Source: Fen-1258 sp041658245
GTDB lineage: Bacteria; Bacteroidota; Ignavibacteria; Ignavibacteriales; Melioribacteraceae
Direction: 5' to 3'
DNA length: 64,000 bases
NCBI GenBank assembly: GCA_041658245.1
Contig: JBBAAM010000009.1
Coordinates: forward strand, 1 to 64,000
The notes beneath the pieces are model-generated. The model was given only the letters and a program-made list of their open reading frames with translations. It was not told the origin of the DNA and searched no databases. Positions 44,163-54,557 of this stretch are shown here, one piece after another; position 1 is the stretch's first letter; each line of letters opens with the position of its first letter. The translations under genes and the position numbers were made by a program.

Positions 44163-46652
44163 TTATTTAATAACAACTTCCGTTTTTAGTTTTAGATCTC
44201 TTGAAGAACCGCCAACTAAAAAACTATAAACGCCGGTTTCAACTTTCCAAGATTGCGTTTGCCCATCAAAATATGCTATTGCATTTTTCGCAACAGATAG
44301 AGTTACTTTTTTCAATTCACCGGGATTCAATTTTACCTTCGCAAATGCCTTTAGCTCTTTTGCAGGACGATCCATTTTTGGTTCTTTCTCTCCAATATAT
44401 AACTGCGCTACTTCAGCACCCACTATAGTTCCAGTGTTTTTTAAATCGAACGTAATGGTAAAATCAGTTCCGTTTGGTGTTACACTTAAATTAGAATACT
44501 CAAAAGTTGTGTAAGATAACCCAAATCCAAACGGAAAAAGCGGTTCTATATTATTTTTATCGAAGTGACGGTATCCTACATAAATATCATCCGCATAATA
44601 TGTTCGTGCCGGAAATGCTTTGTAAGTTCCGAATGCCGAACAATCTTCCCATCGCTTTGGGAATGTTACTGGTAATTTCCCGGAAGGATTATATTTACCA
44701 AGAAGAACATCCGCAATTGCATTTCCACCTTCACTTCCGGCAAACCACATTTCAACAACGCCATTAATCTTGTTAATCCATTTATCCATTAATACAGGTG
44801 CACCGGTTGTTAAGACAACAACTACATTTTTATTTACTTCTGCAACTTTCGCAATCAATTCGTCCTGTTCACCGGGAAGGAATAAATTATCTCTGTCCCG
44901 TCCTTCGGTTTCAATTTGGTTTGATGTACCGATGAATAAAAGAACTTGATCGGCTCTCCTAGCAGCTTCGATTGCTGCATTCAGCAATTCATTGCCAGGT
45001 GCAGTCCAACCTAATATTGCAATAGCTCCACCGCCCCTTTCATAATATTCCAACTTAATTTTATAAAGCTTTCCTTCTTCTAAGTGAGCAGTGAATGTTC
45101 TTGTTTCAACCGCATGATCATTCCAATCGTTTATAACAAGTTTATCCTCAAAGTAGAGCCGAACGCCATCATCTGTAGAAGTACTAATAATAAAATCACC
45201 TGTCTTCGGAGCTTTAATGTATCCGGTCCATCTAACCGAAAAATTATCTTCACCAATTTTTGCATCGGGACTTTTATCATCCCAATGAAAAACAATTTTA
45301 TTATCAATTCGTTTTAGAATTGGAGTTCCGCTTAAATCCAGATTGGCAAAGTATTCCCCCGTCAATCCGTTCTGCTTTTGAGATTGATCTGTGAATAAAT
45401 ATTTTGTTTCAATTCCATCGGCATCACCTTCGAGATTCAATCCTTGTGCATATTCAATTTTAATTTTATCCGAAAGTTTTTTCTTCAAAGCATCAAGCGG
45501 GGAAACGGGATCAATAGCTGTTACGTATGCGCTTCCGCCTCCGCCGGTTCTTGGAACTTGCGCACCCGGTCCAATTACAGCAAGAGTTTTAATTTGATTT
45601 TGTTTTAGAGGTAAAATGTCTTGATCATTCTTCAACAAAACAATTGATGCGAGAGAAGTTTCATAAGCAGCTTTCCGGTTTTCTACACTATTTACTAGAT
45701 CTGGATTTTCTTTCCATTCCGGATTATCGAACAAACCAAGTTTAAAAATTACACCGAGAATTCTCTTCACCTTATCGTCAATTGTGGATTGAGAAATATT
45801 TCCACTCTTAATTTCATCAAGCAAAGTTTTCTGATTCATGAATTCGCCGAACGGCATTTCGAGATCGAGTCCTCCTTTTGCAGTTGGAATTGACGAATGC
45901 ACTGCGCCCCAATCGCTCATCACCAATCCTTTAAATCCCCATTCTTTTTTCAGTTTGTCAATAAGCAGATAATCATTCTCGCTTGCATAATGCCTGTTAA
46001 TTTTGTTGTATGCACTCATCACGCAGAGAACATCTGCTTCTGTAACTGCAGCTTTGAATGAAGGTAGATAAATTTCGTTCAGCGCACGTTCGCTTACAAG
46101 AACATCAACCCATGTTCTCTCATATTCTTGATTATTCACAGCAAAGTGTTTGATTGTTGCAGCCACATTTTCTTTCTGCACACCTTTGATATAAGAAACC
46201 GTCATACGGGATGTTAAGAAAGGATCTTCGCCAAAGCTTTCAAAATTTCTTCCGCCCATCGGCAAACGAACAATGTTTACACACGGTCCAAGAATTACGT
46301 GTCTGCCCTTACCTCTTGTCTCCCGTCCGATTGCACTTCCAATTCCATTAACTAATTCAAGGTCCCAAGTTGCAGCCATAGCAATTGAAACAGGGAATGC
46401 AGTTGATGGATTCCATCGAACTCCAACCGGCCCATCAGACATTCGAAGTTCAGGAATTCCGAGCCGTTCAATTGGTTTTGTAGCAAATCCTGTTCCGCCT
46501 AGCAAATCAATTTTTTCTTCGAGCGTCATACGGTTTAATAAATTATCAACTTGTTTTTCCAGGGGCAATTTTGAATTTTTATATGGAAGGTTTTCTTGTG
46601 CAGCTATAAACGATGTGATTAAAAGAAACAACGATAAATAAAATATTTTCAT
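44163..46652 (-). CDS. GH3 beta-glucosidase with inserted PA14 domain
   Basis: An 829-residue exported enzyme with signal peptide (to about residue 18) after an AGGAG site. The barrel carries IKHFAVNNQE and the nucleophile Asp247 in VMSDWGAV. A PA14 domain (about 430-555, GEYFANLDLSGTPILK to AILGW) is inserted in the second GH3 domain, as in some eukaryotic and bacterial beta-glucosidases, where it shapes substrate length preference. EGRDRDNLFLPGEQDELI lies in the second domain. A fibronectin-III-like domain ends the protein; no sorting domain, so it is probably periplasmic. Confidence 0.9.
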   Translation of the reverse strand: MKIFYLSLFLLITSFIAAQENLPYKNSKLPLEKQVDNLLNRMTLEEKIDLLGGTGFATKPIERLGIPELRMSDGPVGVRWNPSTAFPVSIAMAATWDLELVNGIGSAIGRETRGKGRHVILGPCVNIVRLPMGGRNFESFGEDPFLTSRMTVSYIKGVQKENVAATIKHFAVNNQEYERTWVDVLVSERALNEIYLPSFKAAVTEADVLCVMSAYNKINRHYASENDYLLIDKLKKEWGFKGLVMSDWGAVHSSIPTAKGGLDLEMPFGEFMNQKTLLDEIKSGNISQSTIDDKVKRILGVIFKLGLFDNPEWKENPDLVNSVENRKAAYETSLASIVLLKNDQDILPLKQNQIKTLAVIGPGAQVPRTGGGGSAYVTAIDPVSPLDALKKKLSDKIKIEYAQGLNLEGDADGIETKYLFTDQSQKQNGLTGEYFANLDLSGTPILKRIDNKIVFHWDDKSPDAKIGEDNFSVRWTGYIKAPKTGDFIISTSTDDGVRLYFEDKLVINDWNDHAVETRTFTAHLEEGKLYKIKLEYYERGGGAIAILGWTAPGNELLNAAIEAARRADQVLLFIGTSNQIETEGRDRDNLFLPGEQDELIAKVAEVNKNVVVVLTTGAPVLMDKWINKINGVVEMWFAGSEGGNAIADVLLGKYNPSGKLPVTFPKRWEDCSAFGTYKAFPARTYYADDIYVGYRHFDKNNIEPLFPFGFGLSYTTFEYSNLSVTPNGTDFTITFDLKNTGTIVGAEVAQLYIGEKEPKMDRPAKELKAFAKVKLNPGELKKVTLSVAKNAIAYFDGQTQSWKVETGVYSFLVGGSSRDLKLKTEVVIK

Positions 46653-46684
46653 TACTTCTCCTTTTGCATTGCTAAATTTTTGAC

Positions 46685-47905
46685 TTATTGTTTCGCCCCT
46701 AGTGCATTTAGATATCCTTTATTGATTGTACAGTTTTTGAATTTGATATTCTCCAGCAAATCATTAAATGCTTTCCTTACAAGTTCACGAGGAGGTTTTG
46801 CTTTCCGCACTTCCTCAAAATTTTTCTTCGGTGTTTCCGCATATTTGATTATCTGCTTCCACTCCTCCGTTTGTACAAAGGAAACAATTCCACGTGTAGA
46901 ATTCATTTTTTTGTAAGGCCAAAAACACCAACCGATTTTATTATTCTCTAATAATTTTCTAAAGGATTCTATCCACACATCATCATTCTCTCCTGATTCA
47001 CCCATGTATATCGGAACATTATATTTATTACTGTAATCAACATACTCTTGAATTTCTTTTTGTTCTGTAGGCATCCAATATTTATGAAACGTGTATGCGA
47101 GATTTTTATCGAACGGAGCGCCGAAGACTTTGAAATTTGTATTCCACTGTGCACCGCCGAGAAAAATGATATGATTTTTATCTACTCTACGAATTACGGC
47201 TGTTAATTTTTTATAGAATGGTTCAAGTAATTTGTTCAGAACTTCTTTGTTCTCGTAGAAATGAGGAATCGGTTCGTTCAAGAGATCGTAACCGATCACT
47301 ATTTTTTCGTTCTTATATCTTGCGGCAAGTTTTTTCCAAAGTGCAATCGTTGTTTGCTGCGCTTCCTCGCTTTCATACAAAAATGGGTAGCTCCAACTGT
47401 CATCAATATTATCACCTGTCTGTCCGCCCGGTGCGGCATGTAAATCTAACAGAACATAAAGATTTTCTTCGCGGCACCATTTAATTACATCATCCAACCG
47501 TTTGAATCCTTCTTCCAAATAAATTTCAGGGTGATCTTCAACAAGAAAAAGTTTGAAATTGAACGGAACGCGGATATGATTTAAACCTGTACTCTTAATA
47601 AAATGGATATCTTCTTTCGTTATGTAATTATCCCGAAATGCTTTCCAAAATTTTCTTGTTTCATCGGCACCGAGAAGTTCTTTGAAAGCATTATCAATCA
47701 ACCGGAATGAGCTAACGTTTTCAAAGCGAAACATATATCCTTCCGGATTTAGCCAGTTTCCAAGATTTATTCCCTTCGGTATAAATACTTTCCCGCTTGC
47801 ATCAATAAAATTTTTCCCTTCGCAACTAACAAATCCCTTTGACTGTGCAGATAGATTGATTCCCATCACCAACAATAAACCGTAGAGAATAAAAATCTTT
47901 TTCAT
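46685..47905 (-). CDS. GH5-family endo/exo-glucanase
   Basis: A 406-residue protein with signal peptide (ends near LSAQS), started at ATG 47905 rather than the TTG just before it. The barrel opens with FIDASGKVFIPKGINLGNWL and contains IRVPFNFKLF, LDLHAAPGGQTG, YDLLNEPIPHF (acid/base Glu211) and VPIYMGESGE (nucleophile Glu303). The N-terminal motif and HAAPGGQ loop resemble exo-beta-1,3-glucanases and related GH5 enzymes. No sorting domain. It lies 33 bases before the PA14-GH3 gene on the same strand. Confidence 0.87.
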   Translation of the reverse strand: MKKIFILYGLLLVMGINLSAQSKGFVSCEGKNFIDASGKVFIPKGINLGNWLNPEGYMFRFENVSSFRLIDNAFKELLGADETRKFWKAFRDNYITKEDIHFIKSTGLNHIRVPFNFKLFLVEDHPEIYLEEGFKRLDDVIKWCREENLYVLLDLHAAPGGQTGDNIDDSWSYPFLYESEEAQQTTIALWKKLAARYKNEKIVIGYDLLNEPIPHFYENKEVLNKLLEPFYKKLTAVIRRVDKNHIIFLGGAQWNTNFKVFGAPFDKNLAYTFHKYWMPTEQKEIQEYVDYSNKYNVPIYMGESGENDDVWIESFRKLLENNKIGWCFWPYKKMNSTRGIVSFVQTEEWKQIIKYAETPKKNFEEVRKAKPPRELVRKAFNDLLENIKFKNCTINKGYLNALGAKQ

Positions 47906-47930
47906 CAACTTATCTCTAAAATATTTAGAA

Positions 47931-48062
47931 CTAATTCGAGTTCAATCTTTTTCTTTGATCTTTTGTTTGTTTTAACAACCACTCATAGATTTCCGGATTG
48001 TCGTAAGTCTGAGTCCAAGAATCATTATTCGCTTCTGGATAAATTGTTAATTTTGTATTTCC
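47931..48062 (-). pseudogene. C-terminal remnant of an alpha/beta-hydrolase (esterase-type) gene
   Basis: Between the GH5 and GH3 genes, one minus-strand frame reads TKLTIYPEANNDSWTQTYD followed by NPEIYEWLLKQ and a basic tail to a stop at 47933-47931. This is the end typical of PHB-depolymerase or dienelactone-type esterases, where the segment normally reads HDSW with the catalytic His. Here the His position is Asn, and a stop lies at the upstream edge, so only about 40 codons survive. Identification rests on remembered family resemblance. Confidence 0.65.
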
Positions 48063-48069
48063 TTATTCT

Positions 48070-50277
48070 CTAATCATCAACTGTAAACGATGCTTCTTTC
48101 ACATCTACCGAATTAGTTCCTACAAAAACTTTGAAGTCGCCTGGTTCAACAACAAAGTTCATGTTGATATCATAGAATTTTAATTTCTCCGGCGTAATTG
48201 TGAATTCTACTTTCTTCGACTCACCTGCTTTCAAAAATATTTTTGTAAAATCTTTCAACTCTTTCACTGGACGTGTAACACTGCCAACAAGATCCCGAAT
48301 GTAAAGCTGAACAACTTCCTCACCATCCATTGAACCTGAGTTCTTAACATCAACACTTACTTTCAACGATTCGTTTTTTTTGATTTTATTTTTATTCAAA
48401 GAAAGATTCGAATAATCGAAAGTTGTGAAGCTCAAACCAAAACCGAAAGGATAAAGTGGTGTGTTCTCTAAATCCAGGTAATAAGATGTATAATGATTTT
48501 TTGGATCATATGGACGGCCAGTGTTCTTGTGATTATAATAGATAGGAATTTGTCCAACATAACGCGGAAAAGTCACTGGAAGTTTCCCGCTTGGATTATA
48601 ATCACCGAAGAGAACATCAGCTATTGCATTGCCGGCTTGAATTCCTAAATACCATGTTTCAAGAATCGAAGGAATGTTTTCTGAAATCCAATTAATCGTT
48701 AATGGCCTGCCATTCATTAAAACAACAACTATTGGTTTCCCGGTTTTGTAAATCTCTTTAGCAAAAGTTTCCTGAACTCCTGGTAAATCGAGATATGCTC
48801 GTGATCTTGCTTCTGCACTCATACTACGCGATTCGCCTATGCATAGAATTATAACTTCCGATTTCTGTGCAGCTTCAATTGCTTTACCAAAACCATCTTT
48901 TGAACTGCCATCTACTTTACACCCTTCCTCAAATAAAATTTCAACTTTGTTACCCAATTTGTTTTTTAATCCTTCTACTACAGTAACAACATCCTCTGGT
49001 TTGCCTTGAGCCGACCATGGTCCTAACGGATCATCTTTTGAATTTGCCAATGGTCCTAATACTGCAATTCTTGAAAGATTTTTTTTCAACGGGAGAAGAT
49101 TGTTTTTATTCTTAAGCAATACGATAGACCTTTTTGCAACTTCTCTTGTAGCTTTTACAATTTCATTGTTTAGAATCGTTTTCTTCTCGTATTCAGAATT
49201 ACAATACTTATAGGGATCATCAAATAATCCGAGACGGAATTTAATTCTCAAGATTCGTTTTACACTTTCATCTAAAATTTCATTACTTACTTTTCTTTCT
49301 TTTACTAAATCAGCCAAATAATTGAAATATGCGCTTGCCTCCATATCCATATCAACACCGGCATTTATTCCAATCTGAGCGGCGTGTTTAAGATCTTTTG
49401 CTATGCCGTGGGGAATTAATTCACCAACAGAATTCCAATCACTTACGACAAATCCATCAAACCCCCACTCTTTGCGTAATATATCTGTCAGCAAGAAATG
49501 GCTTCCCGATTGCGGAACTCCACCGATTTCATTGAAGGAACTCATTAATGTTCCAACACCGGCTTCAACTGCAGCATGAAAAGGTTTAAGATAGACGTCT
49601 CTAAAAGTTCGTTCAGACATATCAACAGTATTATAATCACGTCCGCCTTCAGCACCGCCATAACCGGCAAAATGTTTTGCACATGCGACGATTGTATTGT
49701 TTGCAGAGAGATCATTTCCTTGATATCCTTTTACTCTTGCAGCAGCCATTAAAGAACCCAAATACGGATCCTCACCGCTTCCCTCAACAATTCTACCCCA
49801 TCGAGGGTCTCTTGCAATATCAACCATTGGATTGAAAGTCCAATGCAATCCGGTTGATGCTGCTTCCGTTGCTTGCCAGCGTGCAGACAATTGAATTAAT
49901 TCGGGTTCCCATGTACATGCCTCTGCAAGAGGAACCGGAAAGATTGCCCTAAATCCATGAATTACATCTAGACCAAATATTAGAGGAATTTTTAAGCGTG
50001 ATTCTTCGACTGCAATTTTTTGTAAACGCTTTGTTGATTCTACACCAAATACGTTTAGAAATGAGCCAACTTTTCCTCTGCTAATTAACTTTTCATGTCC
50101 TTCACTTGGTTTTACAGTCTGAGTACCGGTATCCCATCCGCCGCTATATTGAACAAGCTGTCCAACTTTTTCTTCAAGATTCATTAACGCAAGTACGGAG
50201 TCAACGCGCTGCTCGATTGTTTTTTTCTGTGAAAAAGAAATTGAGCATACCAAAAAGAAAAGAATAAATTTTTTCAT
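48070..50277 (-). CDS. bglX: GH3 beta-glucosidase, BglX-type
   Basis: A 735-residue exported enzyme with signal peptide (MKKFILFFLVCSISFSQ). Barrel signature FGLDVIHGFRAIFPVPLAEA, then ARDPRWGRIVEGSGEDPYL, CAKHFAGYGGAEGGRDYN, and nucleophile Asp280 in VVSDWNSV. Second domain includes GESRSMSAEARSRAYLDLPG with the acid/base region, and a fibronectin-III-like domain ends it. Architecture and length match periplasmic BglX, which cleaves beta-linked glucose from short oligosaccharides. An AGAGGA site precedes the ATG. Confidence 0.92.
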   Translation of the reverse strand: MKKFILFFLVCSISFSQKKTIEQRVDSVLALMNLEEKVGQLVQYSGGWDTGTQTVKPSEGHEKLISRGKVGSFLNVFGVESTKRLQKIAVEESRLKIPLIFGLDVIHGFRAIFPVPLAEACTWEPELIQLSARWQATEAASTGLHWTFNPMVDIARDPRWGRIVEGSGEDPYLGSLMAAARVKGYQGNDLSANNTIVACAKHFAGYGGAEGGRDYNTVDMSERTFRDVYLKPFHAAVEAGVGTLMSSFNEIGGVPQSGSHFLLTDILRKEWGFDGFVVSDWNSVGELIPHGIAKDLKHAAQIGINAGVDMDMEASAYFNYLADLVKERKVSNEILDESVKRILRIKFRLGLFDDPYKYCNSEYEKKTILNNEIVKATREVAKRSIVLLKNKNNLLPLKKNLSRIAVLGPLANSKDDPLGPWSAQGKPEDVVTVVEGLKNKLGNKVEILFEEGCKVDGSSKDGFGKAIEAAQKSEVIILCIGESRSMSAEARSRAYLDLPGVQETFAKEIYKTGKPIVVVLMNGRPLTINWISENIPSILETWYLGIQAGNAIADVLFGDYNPSGKLPVTFPRYVGQIPIYYNHKNTGRPYDPKNHYTSYYLDLENTPLYPFGFGLSFTTFDYSNLSLNKNKIKKNESLKVSVDVKNSGSMDGEEVVQLYIRDLVGSVTRPVKELKDFTKIFLKAGESKKVEFTITPEKLKFYDINMNFVVEPGDFKVFVGTNSVDVKEASFTVDD

Positions 50278-50409
50278 GTTAGTCCTCTGTATTGATCAAA
50301 AAAAATTTTCTCAGTTAATATCTGTGAACTCTCAGTGCAGCTTTGGTAATTTTATTTTGACAAAGATTCTTTGAATCCACAAAAAACCATAGCGGAAAAT
50401 AAAATGTTA

Positions 50410-52209
50410 TTAATATGTTAATCCAAATCCGTATGGGAACAACGGATCGTAATTCGCATCTCCGACATTGATTGGAATTTGCTGCATATTTTTAGGCCAT
50501 GAATGCGGCAGTTTCCCTACAGGTTTAAAATCACCGAACAAAACATCTGCAACTCCTTGTCCTTCTGTTCCCGGTAACCACGCTACAACAAATGCGTTAC
50601 TAATATTTAGACTTGGTTCAATCAACATCGGTCTTCCTGAAATAAGAAAAACAACAACCGGAACACCGGATGCTTTTGCTTTTTCGATTGATGCAACATC
50701 TTCTTTTGCCAAACTTAAATCTTCACTGTCTTCTAGCATTTCTGCATACGGAGTTTCTCCTACAACAACCACACAAACATCCGCTCCCTCAGCGCCGGAG
50801 CCATCCGTTGATGTTGTTACTTCAGTACTTTTTGAAACCGTGTTCTTAATTGCTTGCAAAATTGTTGTGCCGCCGCTGATCACGTTTCCGCTTTTGCTTT
50901 GCCAGATGATTGTCCAACCGCCGCATTGATTACCGATATCATCAGCACTTTTTCCGGTAACGTGAATGTGTTTCAAATTTTTTGATATCGGTAAAACTTT
51001 ATTGTCGTTCTTCAATAGTACGAGAGACTGGCGAACAGCATCGCGTGCAACTTCTCTGTGTTTTTTTGAACCGACTTGTGTTGTTAATTGTTTATCAGTC
51101 AACGGATTTTTAAATAGTCCTAACTCAAATTTTACTTTCAATATTCTACGGACTGCGTCATCAATTCTACTTAACGGTACTTTGTTTTCATTTACAAGTT
51201 CTTTTAGCTTAGTTATGAAATCAACATAATTGTTGTCTTGTCCCGGTGCGTTCGGAATCATAATCATATCGAGTCCGGCGTTAATTGACTTTTCAATATT
51301 GCTCTTGTAATCTTTACCCAGTTGATCGATGCCCTGCCAATCGGAAACCAGAAAACCTTTGAAGCCGAGTTCACCTTTCAAAACATCATTCAATAAATAT
51401 TTGTGTCCGTGTAATTTTTCTCCGTTCCAGCTATTGTATGAAACCATAATTGATTTAGCACCGGCTTTAATAGCTTCAACGTAACCCTGCAAATGTATTT
51501 TGCGAAGTGTCTCTTCATCAACCTCTGTATTGCCTTGATCTTTTCCATTTGTCGTTCCACCATCACCAACAAAATGTTTAACACAAGCGAGCACGGAAGT
51601 TTTATCAGCAAGATCCTTTCCTTGCATTCCTTTTACATAAGCAGCTCCTAACATCTTAACCAAATCCGGATCTTCACCATAACTTTCGTACGTTCTTCCC
51701 CATCTTTCATTACGGGCCACAGCAACACACGGAGCGAAATCCCACTGCATTCCTGTTCCTCTTATTTCAGCAGCTGTAACAGCGGCAACTTGTTCAATAA
51801 GTTTTGGATTATGAGTTGCACCAAGTCCAACATTGTGCGGAAAGATTGTTGCACCATCAACATTATTATGTCCGTGCACCGCATCAATTCCCCAAATGAT
51901 AGGTATTCTTAAACGTGTTTGAAGGGCGATGTTTTGATATTTATCATAAAGATCAGCCCAGCCTTTTGCTGTAATATCATCAGGTTCGGAATTGCCGCCG
52001 CACAAAATTGAACCGATAGAATATTTGACGATGTCGTTAACATTTTTTTTAATTGCATCATAATCAACTTGCGTCATCTGACCTATTTTTTCATCGAGCG
52101 TCATTTGAGAAAGAAGATTATCAACTTTTTTATCTAGAGCTTTTTGTGCATTAGTTGTAAATATTCCAGCCAAAAGAAATATTATTAGAAGAAGAATATT
52201 TTTTTTCAT
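50410..52209 (-). CDS. GH3 exo-beta-glucosidase (barley ExoI/ExoP-like, two-domain)
   Basis: Started at ATG 52209 (599 residues; a TTG four codons upstream is also in frame). Signal peptide to about NAQ. The barrel has IWGIDAVHGHNNVDGATIFPHN, PCVAVARNERWGRTYESYGEDP, CVKHFVGDGGTTNGKDQGNT and the nucleophile Asp in LVSDWQGID (about residue 290). The second domain ends soon after PLFPYGFGLTY, with no fibronectin domain, as in cereal-type beta-D-glucan exohydrolases that remove glucose from beta-1,3, 1,4 and other linkages. It lies 132 bases upstream of the BglX gene. Confidence 0.9.
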   Translation of the reverse strand: MKKNILLLIIFLLAGIFTTNAQKALDKKVDNLLSQMTLDEKIGQMTQVDYDAIKKNVNDIVKYSIGSILCGGNSEPDDITAKGWADLYDKYQNIALQTRLRIPIIWGIDAVHGHNNVDGATIFPHNVGLGATHNPKLIEQVAAVTAAEIRGTGMQWDFAPCVAVARNERWGRTYESYGEDPDLVKMLGAAYVKGMQGKDLADKTSVLACVKHFVGDGGTTNGKDQGNTEVDEETLRKIHLQGYVEAIKAGAKSIMVSYNSWNGEKLHGHKYLLNDVLKGELGFKGFLVSDWQGIDQLGKDYKSNIEKSINAGLDMIMIPNAPGQDNNYVDFITKLKELVNENKVPLSRIDDAVRRILKVKFELGLFKNPLTDKQLTTQVGSKKHREVARDAVRQSLVLLKNDNKVLPISKNLKHIHVTGKSADDIGNQCGGWTIIWQSKSGNVISGGTTILQAIKNTVSKSTEVTTSTDGSGAEGADVCVVVVGETPYAEMLEDSEDLSLAKEDVASIEKAKASGVPVVVFLISGRPMLIEPSLNISNAFVVAWLPGTEGQGVADVLFGDFKPVGKLPHSWPKNMQQIPINVGDANYDPLFPYGFGLTY

Positions 52210-52269
52210 TTTTGTCCTCAAAAGATTAATACAACAGAAAGGTCACAAATCCTTTCCGATAATAGTTTA

Positions 52270-53235
52270 TCATTTTGTTTTCTTCAATTCATTCCATATT
52301 AAAGCGCTGGCGCCAAGAACAGCGGCATGAGCACCTGGTAATGCGGATGGAAGAAGTTTTACTTTATTTTTGAAAATGTTCAGCATGTATTCTTCCATGC
52401 ATCGCTTTGTAGGTACAAAAATTAAATCACCGGCAAGCGCCAGACCACCAAAAAGAATTATTGCCTCGGGACTTAAATGCGCAACAGAATCAGCAAGTTT
52501 GAGACCGAGAATTTTAGCAGTGTAATCAAATGCTGCGAGTGCGAGTTTATCACCGTTGTTTGCTGCATCTGCAATATCTTTAGCCGTGATTTGATTAAAA
52601 CTCACATTCCTTAATTCACTTGGAATGTTTGTTGTTCCAATCAATTCAAAAACAGTGCGCCGAATACCAGAAGCTGATGCGTAAGTTTCGAGACATCCTT
52701 TTCTTCCGCAACCACACTCACGTCCGTTTGGATCTACAATAGTGTGACCAATCTCTCCGGCGAAACCATCTGAACCGTAAACCAATTCGCCGTTAACAAC
52801 TACACCGCTGCCGAGACCTGTCCCAAGAGTAATAACAATAAAATCTTTCATCCCTTTTGCAGCGCCGAAAATCATTTCTCCTATTGCGGCAGCGTTTGCA
52901 TCGTTTGTAATTGCAGATGGCAAAGGAGAATATTTTTTTACTATCTCGAGAACATTTACAATTCCCCAATTCAAATTTGGCGGAAGTTCGACCGTTCCTT
53001 TATAATAATTGGCGTTCGGTGCACCTATTCCAATTCCAATCAATTCATAATCATCGGAATATTTTTTGAAATCGCTATCAATCTTAATGAACAATCTACT
53101 GAACAATTGATCGGCATCTTGATCTGCATGAGTCAAGATAGATGATTCATAAATGCATTCACCGGCTTCATCAACAAAACCAAATACAGTATTGGTACCT
53201 CCTACATCTATTCCTATTGCAATTTTTTTTTTCAT
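52270..53235 (-). CDS. ROK-family glucokinase
   Basis: A 321-residue cytoplasmic kinase. ATP loop IGIDVGGTNTVFGFV is at residues 6-20; sugar site TNDANAAAIGE lies mid-protein, with LGTGLGSGVVVNG after it; and the zinc-binding ECGCGRKGCLETYAS motif marks the ROK family, with GHTIVD just before it. No helix-turn-helix is present, so it is an enzyme rather than a repressor. It follows the sugar importer gene by two bases, and together they take up and phosphorylate glucose released by the GH3 enzymes. Confidence 0.9.
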   Translation of the reverse strand: MKKKIAIGIDVGGTNTVFGFVDEAGECIYESSILTHADQDADQLFSRLFIKIDSDFKKYSDDYELIGIGIGAPNANYYKGTVELPPNLNWGIVNVLEIVKKYSPLPSAITNDANAAAIGEMIFGAAKGMKDFIVITLGTGLGSGVVVNGELVYGSDGFAGEIGHTIVDPNGRECGCGRKGCLETYASASGIRRTVFELIGTTNIPSELRNVSFNQITAKDIADAANNGDKLALAAFDYTAKILGLKLADSVAHLSPEAIILFGGLALAGDLIFVPTKRCMEEYMLNIFKNKVKLLPSALPGAHAAVLGASALIWNELKKTK

Positions 53236-53237
53236 GA

Positions 53238-54557
53238 CTATGCCTTTGGGGTAAGGTATGATGGTTTATGCCCCTTGATCCCGTAATAAGCAATGTAGAT
53301 GTAACATAATACCGGAATAAAAAACGCATGGTGAATTCCGATATTATCGGCAAAGAATCCTTGAACAACCGGAAGAATTGCACCGCCGACTATTGCCGTG
53401 CAAAGAATTCCGGAAGCCTGACCGGTATGTTTGCCAAGCCCATCAATTGCAAGTGTGAATATTGTCGGGAACATAATCGAATTGAACAAGCCGACCGCAA
53501 GAATAGCCCACATTGCAACTTGACCAAAAGTCAGCATCGAAATTATAACGAGAACTGCAGCAACAAACGCATTAAATGCCAGAACTTTTCCGGGATTAAT
53601 TTTTCTTTGAACAGCAGAACCGATAAATCTACCAATCATCGCACCGCCCCAATAAAAGGATACATATTTACCTGCATCGGACTCTTTTAAGCCGGCTATG
53701 AAAGGCTGACCTAAATAATTCACAAGAAAACTTCCAATTGAAACTTCACCGCCCACATAAACAAAAATTGCTATTGCCCCGAGAACTAAATGTTTGTACC
53801 CCCAAGCACTTTTATGGATATCATGATAATTCACACCGTCATCACCGCTTGCCATAATATCGGACGCTTCTATTTTGGGTAACTTGATTACCGCAAAGAT
53901 TGCGGCAATAACAAATAATGCTGCGGCTAATCCAAGATATGGAACTTGAACTGCACCGGACTCAGCTAATTTATACGCGGAAATTTGATCGGTGCTCATT
54001 GTTTTAAAATCTTCAACTGTCTTCACTGCGATAGAAAGAATTATCAGTGCGCCAAAGTATGGTGCAATTGTAGTTCCAAGCGAGTTGAAAGCTTGAGTAA
54101 GATTTAATCTGCTGGATGCTGTTTCGGATTTGCCAAGTATTGCAACGTATGGATTAGCAGCAACCTGTAAAATTGTAATACCGGATGCCAGCACGAACAA
54201 TGCACCTAAAAACATTCCGTAGGATTGAATACTTGCCGCAGGATAAAATAACAAACAACCAATACCTGCAGTTATTAGCCCAATAACAATTCCACTTTTA
54301 TACCCAATTTTTTCTACAAGAATTCCGGCCGGCAGAGAAACAATTGCATAGGCAGTAAAAAAACTGAATTGAATCAACATCACTTGTGTATAATTTAATG
54401 TGAAAACTGCTTTGAGATGAGGAATTAAAATATCGTTCAGGCAAGTAATAAATCCCCACATAAAAAATAACGAGGTAAGAACTGTTAACGCGAAGTTATA
54501 ATTTTGCCCGCCGTTAACAGCTTTTACATTCGATGTAGTTGGTGTAGAAGAAGCCAT
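53238..54557 (-). CDS. MFS sugar:H+ symporter, FucP/GluP (glucose/galactose) type
   Basis: Started at ATG 54557, preceded by AGGAG (the open frame reaches nine codons further); 439 residues with about twelve transmembrane helices. Features: SLFFMWGFITCLNDILIPHLKAVF, the VAANPYVAILG segment, SRLNLTQAFNSLGTTIAPYFGA and ASGILCTAIVGGAILPVVQG, all typical of the FHS group of MFS transporters. A stretch between helices 5 and 6 is longer than in E. coli FucP. Its coupling to the ROK kinase points to glucose. Confidence 0.9.
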   Translation of the reverse strand: MASSTPTTSNVKAVNGGQNYNFALTVLTSLFFMWGFITCLNDILIPHLKAVFTLNYTQVMLIQFSFFTAYAIVSLPAGILVEKIGYKSGIVIGLITAGIGCLLFYPAASIQSYGMFLGALFVLASGITILQVAANPYVAILGKSETASSRLNLTQAFNSLGTTIAPYFGALIILSIAVKTVEDFKTMSTDQISAYKLAESGAVQVPYLGLAAALFVIAAIFAVIKLPKIEASDIMASGDDGVNYHDIHKSAWGYKHLVLGAIAIFVYVGGEVSIGSFLVNYLGQPFIAGLKESDAGKYVSFYWGGAMIGRFIGSAVQRKINPGKVLAFNAFVAAVLVIISMLTFGQVAMWAILAVGLFNSIMFPTIFTLAIDGLGKHTGQASGILCTAIVGGAILPVVQGFFADNIGIHHAFFIPVLCYIYIAYYGIKGHKPSYLTPKA

